From the NCBI RefSeq assembly GCF_030408735.1, contig NZ_CP047204.1, forward strand, positions 2,923,261 to 2,987,260: a stretch of DNA of 64,000 bases, written 5' to 3'. Origin of the DNA: Corynebacterium faecale. Its GTDB lineage: Bacteria; Actinomycetota; Actinomycetes; Mycobacteriales; Mycobacteriaceae. The notes under the pieces were generated by a model that worked only from the letters and a program-made list of their open reading frames with translations, was not told the origin of the DNA and did no database searches. The translations under genes were made by a program, and so were the position numbers. Positions within the stretch are counted from its first letter, which is position 1, and the number at the start of each line of letters is the position of its first letter. Positions 38,210-47,000 of the stretch are shown here, one piece after another.

Positions 38210-39736
38210 TTAGCGCACGTCGATAAACTTCTTTGCCACCCAATTCTTGGAGGCGATGATCACGATACCGATGATGATCGTGACCACACCGACGGTGATG
38301 AAGAAGGTCTTCTCAGCACCTGCATCGGTGGGATCGTAGTAACCACCCAGCGTGCCGGAAAGTGACGTACCCATGGACACCGCCATCAACCAGACCGCGA
38401 ACATGCGGGACTGGAAGGCCTGCGGGGCAACCTTGGTGGCCAGGGAGTTACCAACAGGGGAGAGCAGCAGCTCAGCGATGGTGAACAGGAAGTACACCCA
38501 GATAATCAGCACCATCGGGGTGGAGTTCGCGGCACCTCCTGCAAACGGGAGGAAGAAGAACAGCGCGCAACCGATGACGATGTTGGCCACACCGAATTTC
38601 ACGGCCGTGGACCACTGCTTAGATCCCAACTTGGTCCACAGGGTGGCGAAGATGCCGGAGAAGATGATGATGAAGATCGGGTTGAAGGAGTTGATCAACC
38701 CTGGTGGCAACTCCAGGCCGAGGAGGTTGCGGTCCAGACGGGCATCGGAATAGACGGCCAGCACGGTGAATTGGGTCTGGAAGATGGCGAAGAACAGCAC
38801 ACCACCAATGAACATGGGGATGAAACCGAGCAGGCGGGACTTCTCAGCAGCCGAGGTCAGCGGGGAGGAGTACATCTGGAACAGCAGTCCCACGGCGGCG
38901 ATCAGGGCGATGGCGGCGGTGATATTGGACAGCCATTCCAGCTTGATCAGACCCGTGGCGATGAGGATGACCACGCCGGCCACAACAGCAACGGCGCCAC
39001 CGATCCACTTCGGGTACTCAGACTTGGGCAGTGGGTTGGGGATCTCATGTCCTGCGGCGCCGATGGTGGTCTTGCGCATGATGATGTACTGGATCAGGCC
39101 AGCAGCCATACCCACGGCGGCAATACCGAAGCCCCAGTGGAAGCCACCCCAACCCCAGATGGCGTTGGTGATCAGTGGGCCGAAGAGGCCACCGATGTTC
39201 ACACCCATGTAGAAGATGGAGAAACCGGCATCGCGGCGGGTGTCGGTGTGGGAGTAGAGCTGTCCCAGTACCACCTGCGCAGCGGTTTTCACACCACCGG
39301 AGCCCAGACCAATGAGGACGAGGCCGATGGCGAGGCCCACATAACCAGGGATGAGTGCCAGTGCCACGTGGCCGACCATGACCACGATGGCGGAGTAGAA
39401 GAGGGTCCGTTCAGACCCGAAGACGCGGTCCGCAAGGAATGATGCGACCAATGAGGTCATGTAGACGAAACCGCCATAGGCGCCCACGATGGACAGGGCC
39501 GCGGTTTGCTCCATACCCAGTCCGCCATTGGTGACGGAGTAGTACAGATAGAAGGCGAGGATGGACTGCATGCCGTAGAAGCTGAAACGCTCCCACATTT
39601 CCACGCCGAAGAGATTGGCCAGGCCCCATGGCTGGCCGAAGAATTTCTTTTCACGGTGAGCTTCAGCAACTGCCACTCCAGTTGAGGAGTGGGAAGGTTC
39701 TGGTGGCACACCGTCATTTGTGAGATCGGTGTTCAT
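38210..39736 (-). CDS. Proton-dependent oligopeptide transporter (POT/PTR2 family)
   Basis: 508 residues from ATG 39736 (an in-frame start at 39760 is unsupported). The signature region for proton coupling is present near residue 50: GVEMWERFSFYGMQSIL, with the ExxER motif. About 14 membrane helices follow, as in bacterial DtpT-type carriers. It imports di- and tripeptides with protons. Single gene. Confidence 0.9.
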   Translation of the reverse strand: MNTDLTNDGVPPEPSHSSTGVAVAEAHREKKFFGQPWGLANLFGVEMWERFSFYGMQSILAFYLYYSVTNGGLGMEQTAALSIVGAYGGFVYMTSLVASFLADRVFGSERTLFYSAIVVMVGHVALALIPGYVGLAIGLVLIGLGSGGVKTAAQVVLGQLYSHTDTRRDAGFSIFYMGVNIGGLFGPLITNAIWGWGGFHWGFGIAAVGMAAGLIQYIIMRKTTIGAAGHEIPNPLPKSEYPKWIGGAVAVVAGVVILIATGLIKLEWLSNITAAIALIAAVGLLFQMYSSPLTSAAEKSRLLGFIPMFIGGVLFFAIFQTQFTVLAVYSDARLDRNLLGLELPPGLINSFNPIFIIIFSGIFATLWTKLGSKQWSTAVKFGVANIVIGCALFFFLPFAGGAANSTPMVLIIWVYFLFTIAELLLSPVGNSLATKVAPQAFQSRMFAVWLMAVSMGTSLSGTLGGYYDPTDAGAEKTFFITVGVVTIIIGIVIIASKNWVAKKFIDVR

Positions 39737-39832
39737 TCTGATCATCGTTCCGCAGATCACAGCCCGAATCCAATCCTGACCACTGGTTATGTTGCGGAAA
39801 CACCACCTGCCTCAGCGGCCTGAAATTAACTA

Positions 39833-39848
39833 TGTTTCACGTGAAACA
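39833..39848. promoter_or_regulatory. parS site
   Basis: Exact TGTTTCACGTGAAACA about 85 bases upstream of the POT transporter, 24 kb from the origin end. Confidence 0.95.
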
Positions 39849-40290
39849 TAGCCATCCCACACCATGGGACGGCCCACCACCCCCGATATTCATGACACAA
39901 GAAGGGCTACATGTCTTTTTTGCACCCCACAATCCCACAAAGCTGCCACGTCGGTGCGGATAAATGCCCGATATTGGTGACGGGAGTGTCAAAACTACCC
40001 ATTTTCACCCAACCCCGAAACCACCCAGCCACATGGTCCCCGAACGTGATCCATGGCAAAAAGGAGAGTGAGTTTCAAATAAGTCACACTTAATAGCGGC
40101 ACAGAAGGACGCAGGCAAGCCGCAGATGCGCATTCCCCCACCCCGCTTGGGGATGTTTTTTCATTGGGGAAGCCTGCGCAGGCGACACCTTCCCCACAAT
40201 CACTGGATAGATATCTAGATATTCCGGCACGCTGCACGCACTCTTCCACGCTGCCGGAGTAGACACCTCCAGGCCCTACTGTCCCTCCAG
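39849..40290. other. Intergenic region without a recognised gene
   Basis: Low-complexity and AT-mixed sequence, with no convincing start or motif on either strand. A short C/G-run hairpin with a T-run lies near 40141-40160 (CCCC, GCTT, GGGG, ATGTTTTTT) and could be a weak terminator. Confidence 0.45.
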
Positions 40291-40416
40291 CCACTCACGC
40301 ACCTCGCGGAACCTGAAGAGATCGCCGAAACCCTGGTCTTCCTCACCTCTGACGCGGGTTCCCACTACACAGGTCAGATCCTCTCGCCCTCCGCGGGCGC
40401 GTACCTCGCTGGTTAG
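40291..40416 (+). pseudogene. C-terminal remnant of a short-chain dehydrogenase/reductase
   Basis: The frame ending TAG at 40414 reads AEPEEIAETLVFLTSDAG and then HYTGQILSPSAGAYLAG, the typical C-terminus of FabG-like SDRs (pattern PEEIA, FL.SD, TGQ). Upstream, similarity continues only in broken frames (AGVDT in another frame near 40255) and no Rossmann start is seen. It is a decayed gene end. Confidence 0.7.
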
Positions 40417-40652
40417 TCCCACGTTTCCTCGAACCTCGTTGCTCACAAACGAACGAACACGCCCCGAAACCCTTCAAAACCAGCTCAAAACACCCCCTTT
40501 GTTCGTCTGTGAGCAAAACCCCAGCACACCCCTTGACTGCAACCTGTGTGGGGCACCCACACGCGTCGCAAAGCATGACCCACCCCGCGTACACCTAAAC
40601 CCCACCGCCACAGGTGCAAACCAGCGACAGCGGGGTAGGGGGATAAAACAAC

Positions 40653-41453
40653 CTACTTGTTGTCGGCGCTCAGCCAGACGGAGGTGAACGGCGCGTTGGA
40701 GGCAACAGCGTCACGTACGGCCTGGGTAACCACGCGCTTGGCGGTGGCCACGGCATCAACCACGGTGGCGTTCTTGGCCAGCTCGGCGGTGATGACGGCG
40801 GCGAAGGTGCAACCGGCACCGGAGACGCGGTCCTCGCCGATCTTCGGTTCGGAGAACACGTGGTAGTTGGAGCCGTCGAAAAGGACATCGATGGCGTCCT
40901 CGCCGGGGAAGTCCATGCCACCCTTGACCACGACATACTGCGGGCCCTGCTCATGGATGAGACGGGCTGCTTCCTTCAGGTCATCGAGGGTTTCCAGCTT
41001 CTCCACACCGGAGAGGGTGACGGCCTCGAAGTTATTAGGGGTGATCACGGTGGCCTGTGGCAGCACCTTGGCGCGCAGGGCGGTGTCGGTGTCCAGCGCG
41101 GCACCGGGTTCCTGGCCCTTGCAGATCAGGACGGGATCCAGCACCACGTGCCGGAACTTATTCTCCTCCAGGGCACCCGCGACGGTGTCGATGGTTGCCG
41201 GGGTGCCCAGCATGCCGATCTTCACCACATCCAGATCATGGGCGCCGGTGGCTGCCTCGATCTGGTTGGCAATGACCTGAGGATCCACCGGCACGAAGCG
41301 GTGGTTCCAATCATTCTTCGGGTCGAAGGCGACGATGCACGTGATGGCACCTAGCCCATAGACATCCAGCTGCTGGAATGTCTTCAGATCGACCTGGATA
41401 CCGGCGCCGCCGGTTGCCTCTGAACCTGCAATAACAAATGCGTAATTGACCAC
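40653..41453 (-). CDS. pdxK: Pyridoxine/hydroxymethylpyrimidine kinase (PdxK, ThiD-like ribokinase family)
   Basis: About 266 residues from a GTG at 41453; a TTG at 41492 gives 279 residues but adds a basic leader without conservation. The opening FVIAGSEATGGAGIQVDLK is the substrate-binding signature of the ThiD/PdxK family. IVAFDPKNDWNH matches the Bacillus-type PdxK rather than plain ThiD. The ATP site and catalytic aspartate are in DRVSGAGCTFAAVI. It phosphorylates pyridoxine-type B6 vitamers and perhaps HMP. It is divergent from the small gene at 41532. Confidence 0.8.
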   Translation of the reverse strand: MVNYAFVIAGSEATGGAGIQVDLKTFQQLDVYGLGAITCIVAFDPKNDWNHRFVPVDPQVIANQIEAATGAHDLDVVKIGMLGTPATIDTVAGALEENKFRHVVLDPVLICKGQEPGAALDTDTALRAKVLPQATVITPNNFEAVTLSGVEKLETLDDLKEAARLIHEQGPQYVVVKGGMDFPGEDAIDVLFDGSNYHVFSEPKIGEDRVSGAGCTFAAVITAELAKNATVVDAVATAKRVVTQAVRDAVASNAPFTSVWLSADNK

Positions 41454-41531
41454 CCACACAAACTTACGAGGTTTTCCCCGATATGGGAACAATTGCCCCC
41501 GTTAATTTCCTCACCCGTAAACTCAGGCCCC

Positions 41532-41876
41532 ATGAGCAAAGTTATCCATGTGCGTACTGAAATCGAAATTCCCGGCAACCCCTCAGCCATCCACGTCGCA
41601 GAGATGAGGGAGCTTGACCGCGCAACATCTGAGTCCCCGGCCCTCTGCACCATGGTGCGCATCATTGAACTCGCCGGCACCGGTGCCGGCGAGACCGTCA
41701 CCGGCGCCGGTGTGATCGGCGGCAACCAGGTGGGTCTGGCCGCCGAACCCAATGAGACCGTTCCACACCCGGATTCCTACGCTGATTTCCCCGATATCAA
41801 GGCGAAAATCATCACTGCCGAGGAGTTCGAGGGACTGTGGGTGGAGGCCATCACCAAGTTCCCTCAGGTGGCCTGA
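41532..41876 (+). CDS. Small hypothetical protein
   Basis: 114 residues from ATG 41532, not recognised. It is soluble and acidic, with no membrane helix; a Gly/Ala/Thr-rich middle (GTGAGETVTGAGVIGG) is flanked by helical charged segments. The codon use looks native and the frame is well kept. It is divergent from pdxK and ends 4 bases before the converging secreted protein. TAAACT about ten bases before the ATG could be a leaderless promoter element. Confidence 0.6.
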   Translation: MSKVIHVRTEIEIPGNPSAIHVAEMRELDRATSESPALCTMVRIIELAGTGAGETVTGAGVIGGNQVGLAAEPNETVPHPDSYADFPDIKAKIITAEEFEGLWVEAITKFPQVA

Positions 41877-41880
41877 TCAT

Positions 41881-42594
41881 CTAGCTGCTGAGGGAGGACC
41901 CTGTCGCGCCGCCACCAACACCGGGCCCACCGGTCCCACCGGCGCAGCGGATGATCGGTTCATAGGCCTTCTCCAGCACCTCATAGCCATCGCTGGCCAA
42001 CAGATCGATGTTCCTCTGGGCCTTGGTGCTGAACTGACCGCGGGGGACCAGGTTGATCAGTTGGAGTTCCTCCACCATGTGGGTGGCGCGACTGGTGGTG
42101 ATCAGCAGTGGCTCCCCATCAGGACGGAAATGGCTGCCCCTCATCGTGGCCGCCTCGGTCGCCACAGTCAGGGACATGGAGTACTGGAACCTCACGATGT
42201 CGAAGATCTCATTGTTTCTAAACCCCGCTCGTTTCGCGGCGTTATTCACTCGCTGGGCGGCACCGTTGACCTGGGTGCCCCGGAAATCCCTGACGGAGGT
42301 GAAATCGCGTTTCCCCCAGTTATTGAAGACATGGTTGGTGATGGCCGCGATATCGTGGACATCACTCAACGGGATGTCCCTATGCAGAGCCCAATAGGAA
42401 TCAAGGAGGGCAATTTCCAGTCCCTCCTGCACCTTGAGCTTTTCCTTGTCTTCCTTATCGAAGCTGATGGCACAGATTCCCTCCATGATCTCCAGGTCAT
42501 AGGCCTGGGCCGCGGGGGCGGTGATCGCACCCAGGAGAAGTCCTGAGGTGGCGACGGTAGCGAGGGCGGCAAGGAGGGAACGGCGGATACTCAT
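41881..42594 (-). CDS. Secreted protein of unknown function
   Basis: 237 residues from ATG 42594. A clear Sec signal peptide (SIRRSLLAALATVATSGLLL, cleavage likely after APAAQA) precedes a mature, mostly helical part. The mature chain begins YDLEIMEGICAIS and ends in a Gly/Ser-rich tail (GGTGGPGVGGGATGSSLSS). There are only a few Cys residues and no known catalytic motif. Likely exported to the cell envelope. It has its own ribosome-binding site (AAGGA) and follows the azlCD terminator. Confidence 0.7.
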   Translation of the reverse strand: MSIRRSLLAALATVATSGLLLGAITAPAAQAYDLEIMEGICAISFDKEDKEKLKVQEGLEIALLDSYWALHRDIPLSDVHDIAAITNHVFNNWGKRDFTSVRDFRGTQVNGAAQRVNNAAKRAGFRNNEIFDIVRFQYSMSLTVATEAATMRGSHFRPDGEPLLITTSRATHMVEELQLINLVPRGQFSTKAQRNIDLLASDGYEVLEKAYEPIIRCAGGTGGPGVGGGATGSSLSS

Positions 42595-42620
42595 CAAGGA
42601 AACGGTCCTTAAAGACGGTT

Positions 42621-42655
42621 GAAAAAAAGACAGGGGGCACCAGTCACGGCACCCC
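42621..42655 (-). terminator. Terminator of azlCD
   Basis: On the minus strand an 8-bp stem with two wobble pairs (arms 42648-42655 and 42634-42641) and 6-base loop, then TTTTTTT shortly downstream. It lies between azlD and the secreted-protein gene. Confidence 0.6.
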
Positions 42656-42758
42656 TCGGCTAAAAATTTTCCTCATCGTATCGTAGTATCGCTACATCTG
42701 TCAGTCCCTCCCGGGTCAGATGGCGAAAGTTGATACATCAGCCACCCCCACCAGAAGG

Positions 42759-43106
42759 CTAGAACACCAGGTTCACCAACATCATGTAGGCCACGGTTCC
42801 CCCCACGATGGACAGACCTGCGGACCGACGCCACCAGTGCAACAGGGCGGTGACGGACACCGCGATCAGCGAGGCTGCGATACCGCCGGGTTCACCCGTC
42901 TGGGAGAACAGGGTGTAGATGACCAGCACCACCATCACGCCCACCGGCATGGTTCGGCCCAGCACCGCCATGAGCTGGTTGTTCTTCACCCCGCGCATGG
43001 CCGCAAACGGGAAGAGGCGGAGCAGCACGGTGATGATGGCGACGGGAATCAACACCGCCGCCACCTGCCCCGGGCTGACCCCGATGGGGAGTCCGTAATC
43101 ACCCAT
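42759..43106 (-). CDS. azlD: AzlD-family branched-chain amino acid exporter, small subunit
   Basis: 115 residues, four hydrophobic helices. The helix pattern LLRLFPFAAMRG and GRTMPVGVMVVLVIY is typical of AzlD/BrnE. With AzlC it forms an amino-acid exporter like BrnFE. The start overlaps the azlC stop by 8 bp, indicating coupled translation. Confidence 0.85.
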   Translation of the reverse strand: MGDYGLPIGVSPGQVAAVLIPVAIITVLLRLFPFAAMRGVKNNQLMAVLGRTMPVGVMVVLVIYTLFSQTGEPGGIAASLIAVSVTALLHWWRRSAGLSIVGGTVAYMMLVNLVF

Positions 43107-43821
43107 TCTCGGGTGTCCTCAGTTCCATCCTGCGGTCCAACCCTTCGAAACGGAACCGGAACAACAGGATGACAAAGTAGACGGTCAGGGCGATCACGAG
43201 CATCTGCCCGGGCGCCACCAGACCGGATATCAGTGCCAGCACCACGGCTGTCAGCGGGAGGGACCAATCCTTGTTGTTGCGGAACGCCTCCCAGGACAAC
43301 ACCACAAATAATGCGGTGAGGGCGAACTCCATGCCACGCACACCCTCTGGAAGGGCCTGGCCTGCCACCGCCCCGATGATGCCGGGGATCACCCACAGCG
43401 ACTGGCACACGATCTGGATGGTCAGTGTGCGGGTGCCACTGATCGCTCCGGGTGGCCTGGCGGAGGCGATGGCATAGGCCTCATCGGTGAGCGCATAGGT
43501 GGAATATGCGCGGCCGGGCTTCGAGGTGATGCTGTTGCGGGGAAAGGTCAGGCCGTAGAAGATATGGCGGAAGTTCACCATGAAACCGGTGAGCAGGGCA
43601 GAAAAAGGCCCCACACCGGCGGAGATCAATCCGATGGCTAGATATTCCATGGAACCTGCGTAGATCACCACCGAGAAGATCGGTGTCCACCACCAGGCAT
43701 AACCGGACTGGACCATGAGCAGCCCGAAGGCCAGACCCAGGGGGATCAGTCCCAGACCGACCGCACTGGTCTCCCTGATCCCACCGCGGATCTCCCGAAG
43801 CGTTTCCGAACTCACAGGCAT
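43099..43821 (-). CDS. azlC: AzlC-family branched-chain amino acid exporter, large subunit
   Basis: 240 residues with about seven hydrophobic helices. AzlC marks: ETSAVGLGLIPLGLAFGLL, IFSVVIYAGSMEYLAIG and FMVNFRHIFYGLTF. Together with AzlD it should export branched-chain amino acids or methionine, by homology with BrnFE. No Lrp-type regulator is adjacent, unlike the usual brnFE locus, so this may be a second system. Confidence 0.87.
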   Translation of the reverse strand: MPVSSETLREIRGGIRETSAVGLGLIPLGLAFGLLMVQSGYAWWWTPIFSVVIYAGSMEYLAIGLISAGVGPFSALLTGFMVNFRHIFYGLTFPRNSITSKPGRAYSTYALTDEAYAIASARPPGAISGTRTLTIQIVCQSLWVIPGIIGAVAGQALPEGVRGMEFALTALFVVLSWEAFRNNKDWSLPLTAVVLALISGLVAPGQMLVIALTVYFVILLFRFRFEGLDRRMELRTPENG

Positions 43822-43853
43822 CGAGCTTTCCGGCCCCCAAGTGATGGGGCCCT

Positions 43854-44459
43854 CTAATTGTCCGTCGGGTCCGAAGGGTAGGTGGAGTAGAGGGGTAGTG
43901 GCATCGGCTGTCGACGCATCACATCACCCCAGACATCCACGCGTCCCGGCGCGAGGATATCGGATGGAAGCGCAGGTGCGACAAACCAGTCACCCTGTTC
44001 GATCTCGCGGTTCAGCTGTCCGGGTGCCCATTCGGCGTACCCCGCGAAGAACCGCATGCCTTCGAGATCGCCCTTGACATCTGAGGGTGGGACTCGCAGA
44101 TCCACGTGCACCAGGCGGTTGGCCAGTTTGTTGAAGGGACTGGAGGCACCGATGTCCACGCCGGGTTTGGTCACGCCGAGTCCCACCACTGCCTGCTGGC
44201 TCAGGGGACCTCCGATGTAGAGTGCCTGTGGCTTGGCGGTGAGGTCTGTCCATTCGGGCAGGACATTGGCCACGGCGAGGTCGCTGCGGGCGGCCAGGTT
44301 CACACCGAAGGTGGTGGTGTGGGAATGTTCGATGACGAGCACCACACTGCGGTTGAACTCCTCGGAGGTCAGGTCCGGTGCGGCGACCAGGAGCATCCCG
44401 GGGGCAACCTCATTGCGCTCCAGGGCGTTGAAGAGTCGGTCTGCATAAAAATCACTCAT
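43854..44459 (-). CDS. YqgE/AlgH family protein (UPF0301)
   Basis: 201 residues from ATG 44459; an earlier start at 44522 lies well within the upstream gene and adds no conserved sequence. Family motifs: GMLLVAAPDL near the N-terminus, then FNRSVVLVIEH, YIGGPLSQ and FFAGYAEWAPGQL. The function is unresolved in all bacteria. It overlaps the cca stop codon by 8 bp, so it is co-transcribed with the tRNA nucleotidyltransferase gene. Confidence 0.87.
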   Translation of the reverse strand: MSDFYADRLFNALERNEVAPGMLLVAAPDLTSEEFNRSVVLVIEHSHTTTFGVNLAARSDLAVANVLPEWTDLTAKPQALYIGGPLSQQAVVGLGVTKPGVDIGASSPFNKLANRLVHVDLRVPPSDVKGDLEGMRFFAGYAEWAPGQLNREIEQGDWFVAPALPSDILAPGRVDVWGDVMRRQPMPLPLYSTYPSDPTDN

Positions 44460-45921
44460 CTTGTTCTCCTTCCCACCATGCCTTGAGCTCAGCGATGGCA
44501 TCATCACGCTCGAGCGGTCCACGCTCGAGTCGCAGTTCCTTGAGGAAGCCCCAGGCTTTACCCACCTCGGGTCCCGCTGGAATGTTCAGAATCTCCATGA
44601 TCTCATTGCCGTCCAAATCAGGGCGCACCCGTGCGAGATCTTCGCGGGCGGCGATATCGGCGATCCGCTCCTCCAGATGATCGTAGGTGGCCTGGAGGCG
44701 CTGTGCCTTCCTTCTATTCCTGGTGGTGCAGTCAGCGCGGACAAGTTTGTGCAGGCGGGGGAGCAGGTCACCGGCATCGGCGACGTAGCGTCGCACGGCG
44801 GAGTCTGTCCACTGGCCTTCACCGAAGCCGTGGAAACGCATGTGGAGGAAGACCAGCTGGCCCACCTCGGACACCATTTGTTTGGAGTACCGGAGTTTGC
44901 GCATGCGCCTGCGCACCAGTTTGGCACCGACCACCTCATGCTGGTGGAAGCTGACGCGGCCATCCTCGCTGAAGGCGCGGGTATCCGGCTTGCCGCAGTC
45001 ATGCAGCAGCGCCGCCCAGCGCAGAACCAGGTCGGGGGATTCCTCCTGATCGATGGCCTGACGCATCACCTGGAGGGAGTGTTGGTACACATCCTTGTGC
45101 TGCATGTGCTCATCCTGGGTCATTTGCATCGCGGGGAGCTCGGGGTAGATCACCTCGGCGATGCCGGTGTCCACCATGAGGTCAATGCCATCCTCGGGGC
45201 GTTTGCCCAGGATCATCTTGTCTAATTCCACCTGTACGCGTTCGGCGGTGATGCGGCTGATCTGGCTGGCCATCTCCGTCATGGCCACCACCACGCGATC
45301 GGCCACGGTGAAACCCAGTTGGGAGACGAAGCGGGCGGCGCGGAGCATGCGCAGCGGATCATCGTTGAAGGACTGTTCCGGGGTGGCCGGGGTGTCCAGC
45401 TGCTTATGGAGCAGATCCTGCAGGCCACCGACGGGGTCGTGGAAGGTCAGTTCCCCTTCACCGTTGATCTCCACGGCCATGGCGTTGACTTTGAAGTCCC
45501 GGCGGATGAGGTCGCCGTCGAGGGTGTCACCGAAGGTGACCTCGGGGTTGCGCGAATTTCCGTCATAGATATCGGAGCGGAATGTGGTGATTTCAATCTG
45601 TTTGCCGTGTTTCTCGGCGGACAGGGTGCCGAACGCGATGCCGGTATCCCACACCACATCGGCGTAATCATCCAGAATGGCGCGGGTCTGTTCGGGACGG
45701 GCGGAGGTGGTGAAATCGAGGTCATGACCCAGGTCGCCTAAGAAGGCATCCCGGACCGAACCACCCACCAGATACAGGGAATGACCCTGTGCGCTGAAGG
45801 CTGCGGCCAGTGGTGTGAGGATGGTGGAGAGGTCCCCGATTGCCTGGTGGGCGCGCGCCATGAGTGCGAGACGGTCCACCTGGGGGTCCGTCTCTCGGTT
45901 CTGAGCATCCTGGGAATTCAC
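44452..45921 (-). CDS. cca: CCA tRNA nucleotidyltransferase
   Basis: 489 residues from GTG 45921. The nucleotidyltransferase core has LVGGSVRDAFLG and the two carboxylates HDLDFTT, then RRDFKVNAMA. The RNA-binding RFVSQLGF segment follows. A C-terminal HD domain (LLHDCGKPDTR, HQHEVVGA) places it in the actinobacterial CCA-HD group. It adds or repairs the 3' CCA of tRNA. TAGACT seven bases before the GTG, with no Shine-Dalgarno sequence, suggests a leaderless transcript. A longer frame to 45972 is not supported. Confidence 0.9.
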   Translation of the reverse strand: MNSQDAQNRETDPQVDRLALMARAHQAIGDLSTILTPLAAAFSAQGHSLYLVGGSVRDAFLGDLGHDLDFTTSARPEQTRAILDDYADVVWDTGIAFGTLSAEKHGKQIEITTFRSDIYDGNSRNPEVTFGDTLDGDLIRRDFKVNAMAVEINGEGELTFHDPVGGLQDLLHKQLDTPATPEQSFNDDPLRMLRAARFVSQLGFTVADRVVVAMTEMASQISRITAERVQVELDKMILGKRPEDGIDLMVDTGIAEVIYPELPAMQMTQDEHMQHKDVYQHSLQVMRQAIDQEESPDLVLRWAALLHDCGKPDTRAFSEDGRVSFHQHEVVGAKLVRRRMRKLRYSKQMVSEVGQLVFLHMRFHGFGEGQWTDSAVRRYVADAGDLLPRLHKLVRADCTTRNRRKAQRLQATYDHLEERIADIAAREDLARVRPDLDGNEIMEILNIPAGPEVGKAWGFLKELRLERGPLERDDAIAELKAWWEGEQDE

Positions 45922-46030
45922 GGATCTGAGTCTACCCAGTGACCCTGCCGCGGAACATAATGCGGAACACAATACTGTCCCTCGCCGGGGATCGGGTGGT
46001 TCATTAATACCGATTGCCGGGTGATCACGA

Positions 46031-46044
46031 TACGATTACACAAA
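46031..46044 (+). promoter_or_regulatory. Probable leaderless promoter of the NUDIX-murJ operon
   Basis: TACGAT at 46031-46036, seven bases, then ATG at 46044; no ribosome-binding site. The -35 element is not clear. Confidence 0.4.
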
Positions 46045-47000
46045 TGAGTGACGTGAAGCCAGAGGGGACTACCAGCGGGGCGCCTAAACGTAGGCGCCGC
46101 CGCCGTTCTCGTCGCCCTTCAGGTCAGAACCAGAATCCACGCAGCACGCAGGATCAGCAGCAGGCGGGCGGGGAGAACACCGGCAAGTCCCGTGCCCCCT
46201 CCGATAATGCCACTGGCACCGAGGGCGCCAAGGGTGCCACAGCCAACCCGAACCGTCGCAAGCGGTCACGTCGCCGTGGCCGCACTGGCGGCGGTGGAAA
46301 CACCAGCGGCAGCAACTCAAGCAGCAACTCAAGCAGCAACTCAGGCACCGCCGGCACCGGCACCAGCCAGCAGACCACCGCAACCCCCGGGACCAGGGGG
46401 GAGGGCAGGTCAGGGGGGCGTCGTAAAGCATCGAACCAGCGACGACGCCCGCACCGCGGCAACCAGCGGGTGCACCAGGCGGGGCAGCTGTCCCGGATGG
46501 AGACCTCCAATGAGACTTCCGCCGGTGGGTTGGTGGTGTCCGGGCTCGCGGAATCGGTGGGCGCGGATAACCAGGTGGATCTGTCGAAGATCTATGTGGC
46601 GCTGATCGGGCGGCTGGATCGTCGCGGGCGGTTGTTGTGGTCGATGCCGAAGGGCCATGTGGAACCCGGTGAGGATAAGGCCGCGACCGCTGAGCGTGAG
46701 GTGTGGGAGGAGACCGGCATCCACGGTGAGGTCTTCACCGAGCTGGGTGTGATCGATTATTGGTTCGTGTCCGAGGGCAGACGCATCCATAAGACGGTGC
46801 ATCATCATCTTCTGCGTTATGTTGATGGCGATCTCAATGATGAGGATCCGGAGGTCACCGAGGTGTCCTGGATCCCCGCGAACCAGCTGATTGAACATCT
46901 GGCGTTTGCCGATGAGCGCAAGCTCGCCCGTCAGGCGCATGACATGTTGCCTGAATTCGCCCGCCGGGAGAAGGCGGAGGGAAGGGCAACGCCCCGGTGA
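46044..47000 (+). CDS. NUDIX hydrolase with basic low-complexity N-terminus
   Basis: 318 residues from ATG 46044. The first ~160 residues are disordered and very basic: [13 protein letters not shown], then [16 protein letters not shown] and an Asn/Ser/Gly tract encoded by a 12-bp tandem repeat (AGCAGCAACTCA, three units near 46312). The catalytic NUDIX box starts [20 protein letters not shown]. The same gene, next to the secreted protein and murJ, is found in mycobacteria (MutT4 type). It hydrolyses nucleoside diphosphate-linked compounds; the exact substrate is unknown. Its stop overlaps the next GTG start. Confidence 0.88.
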   Translation: MSDVKPEGTTSGAPKRRRRRRSRRPSGQNQNPRSTQDQQQAGGENTGKSRAPSDNATGTEGAKGATANPNRRKRSRRRGRTGGGGNTSGSNSSSNSSSNSGTAGTGTSQQTTATPGTRGEGRSGGRRKASNQRRRPHRGNQRVHQAGQLSRMETSNETSAGGLVVSGLAESVGADNQVDLSKIYVALIGRLDRRGRLLWSMPKGHVEPGEDKAATAEREVWEETGIHGEVFTELGVIDYWFVSEGRRIHKTVHHHLLRYVDGDLNDEDPEVTEVSWIPANQLIEHLAFADERKLARQAHDMLPEFARREKAEGRATPR

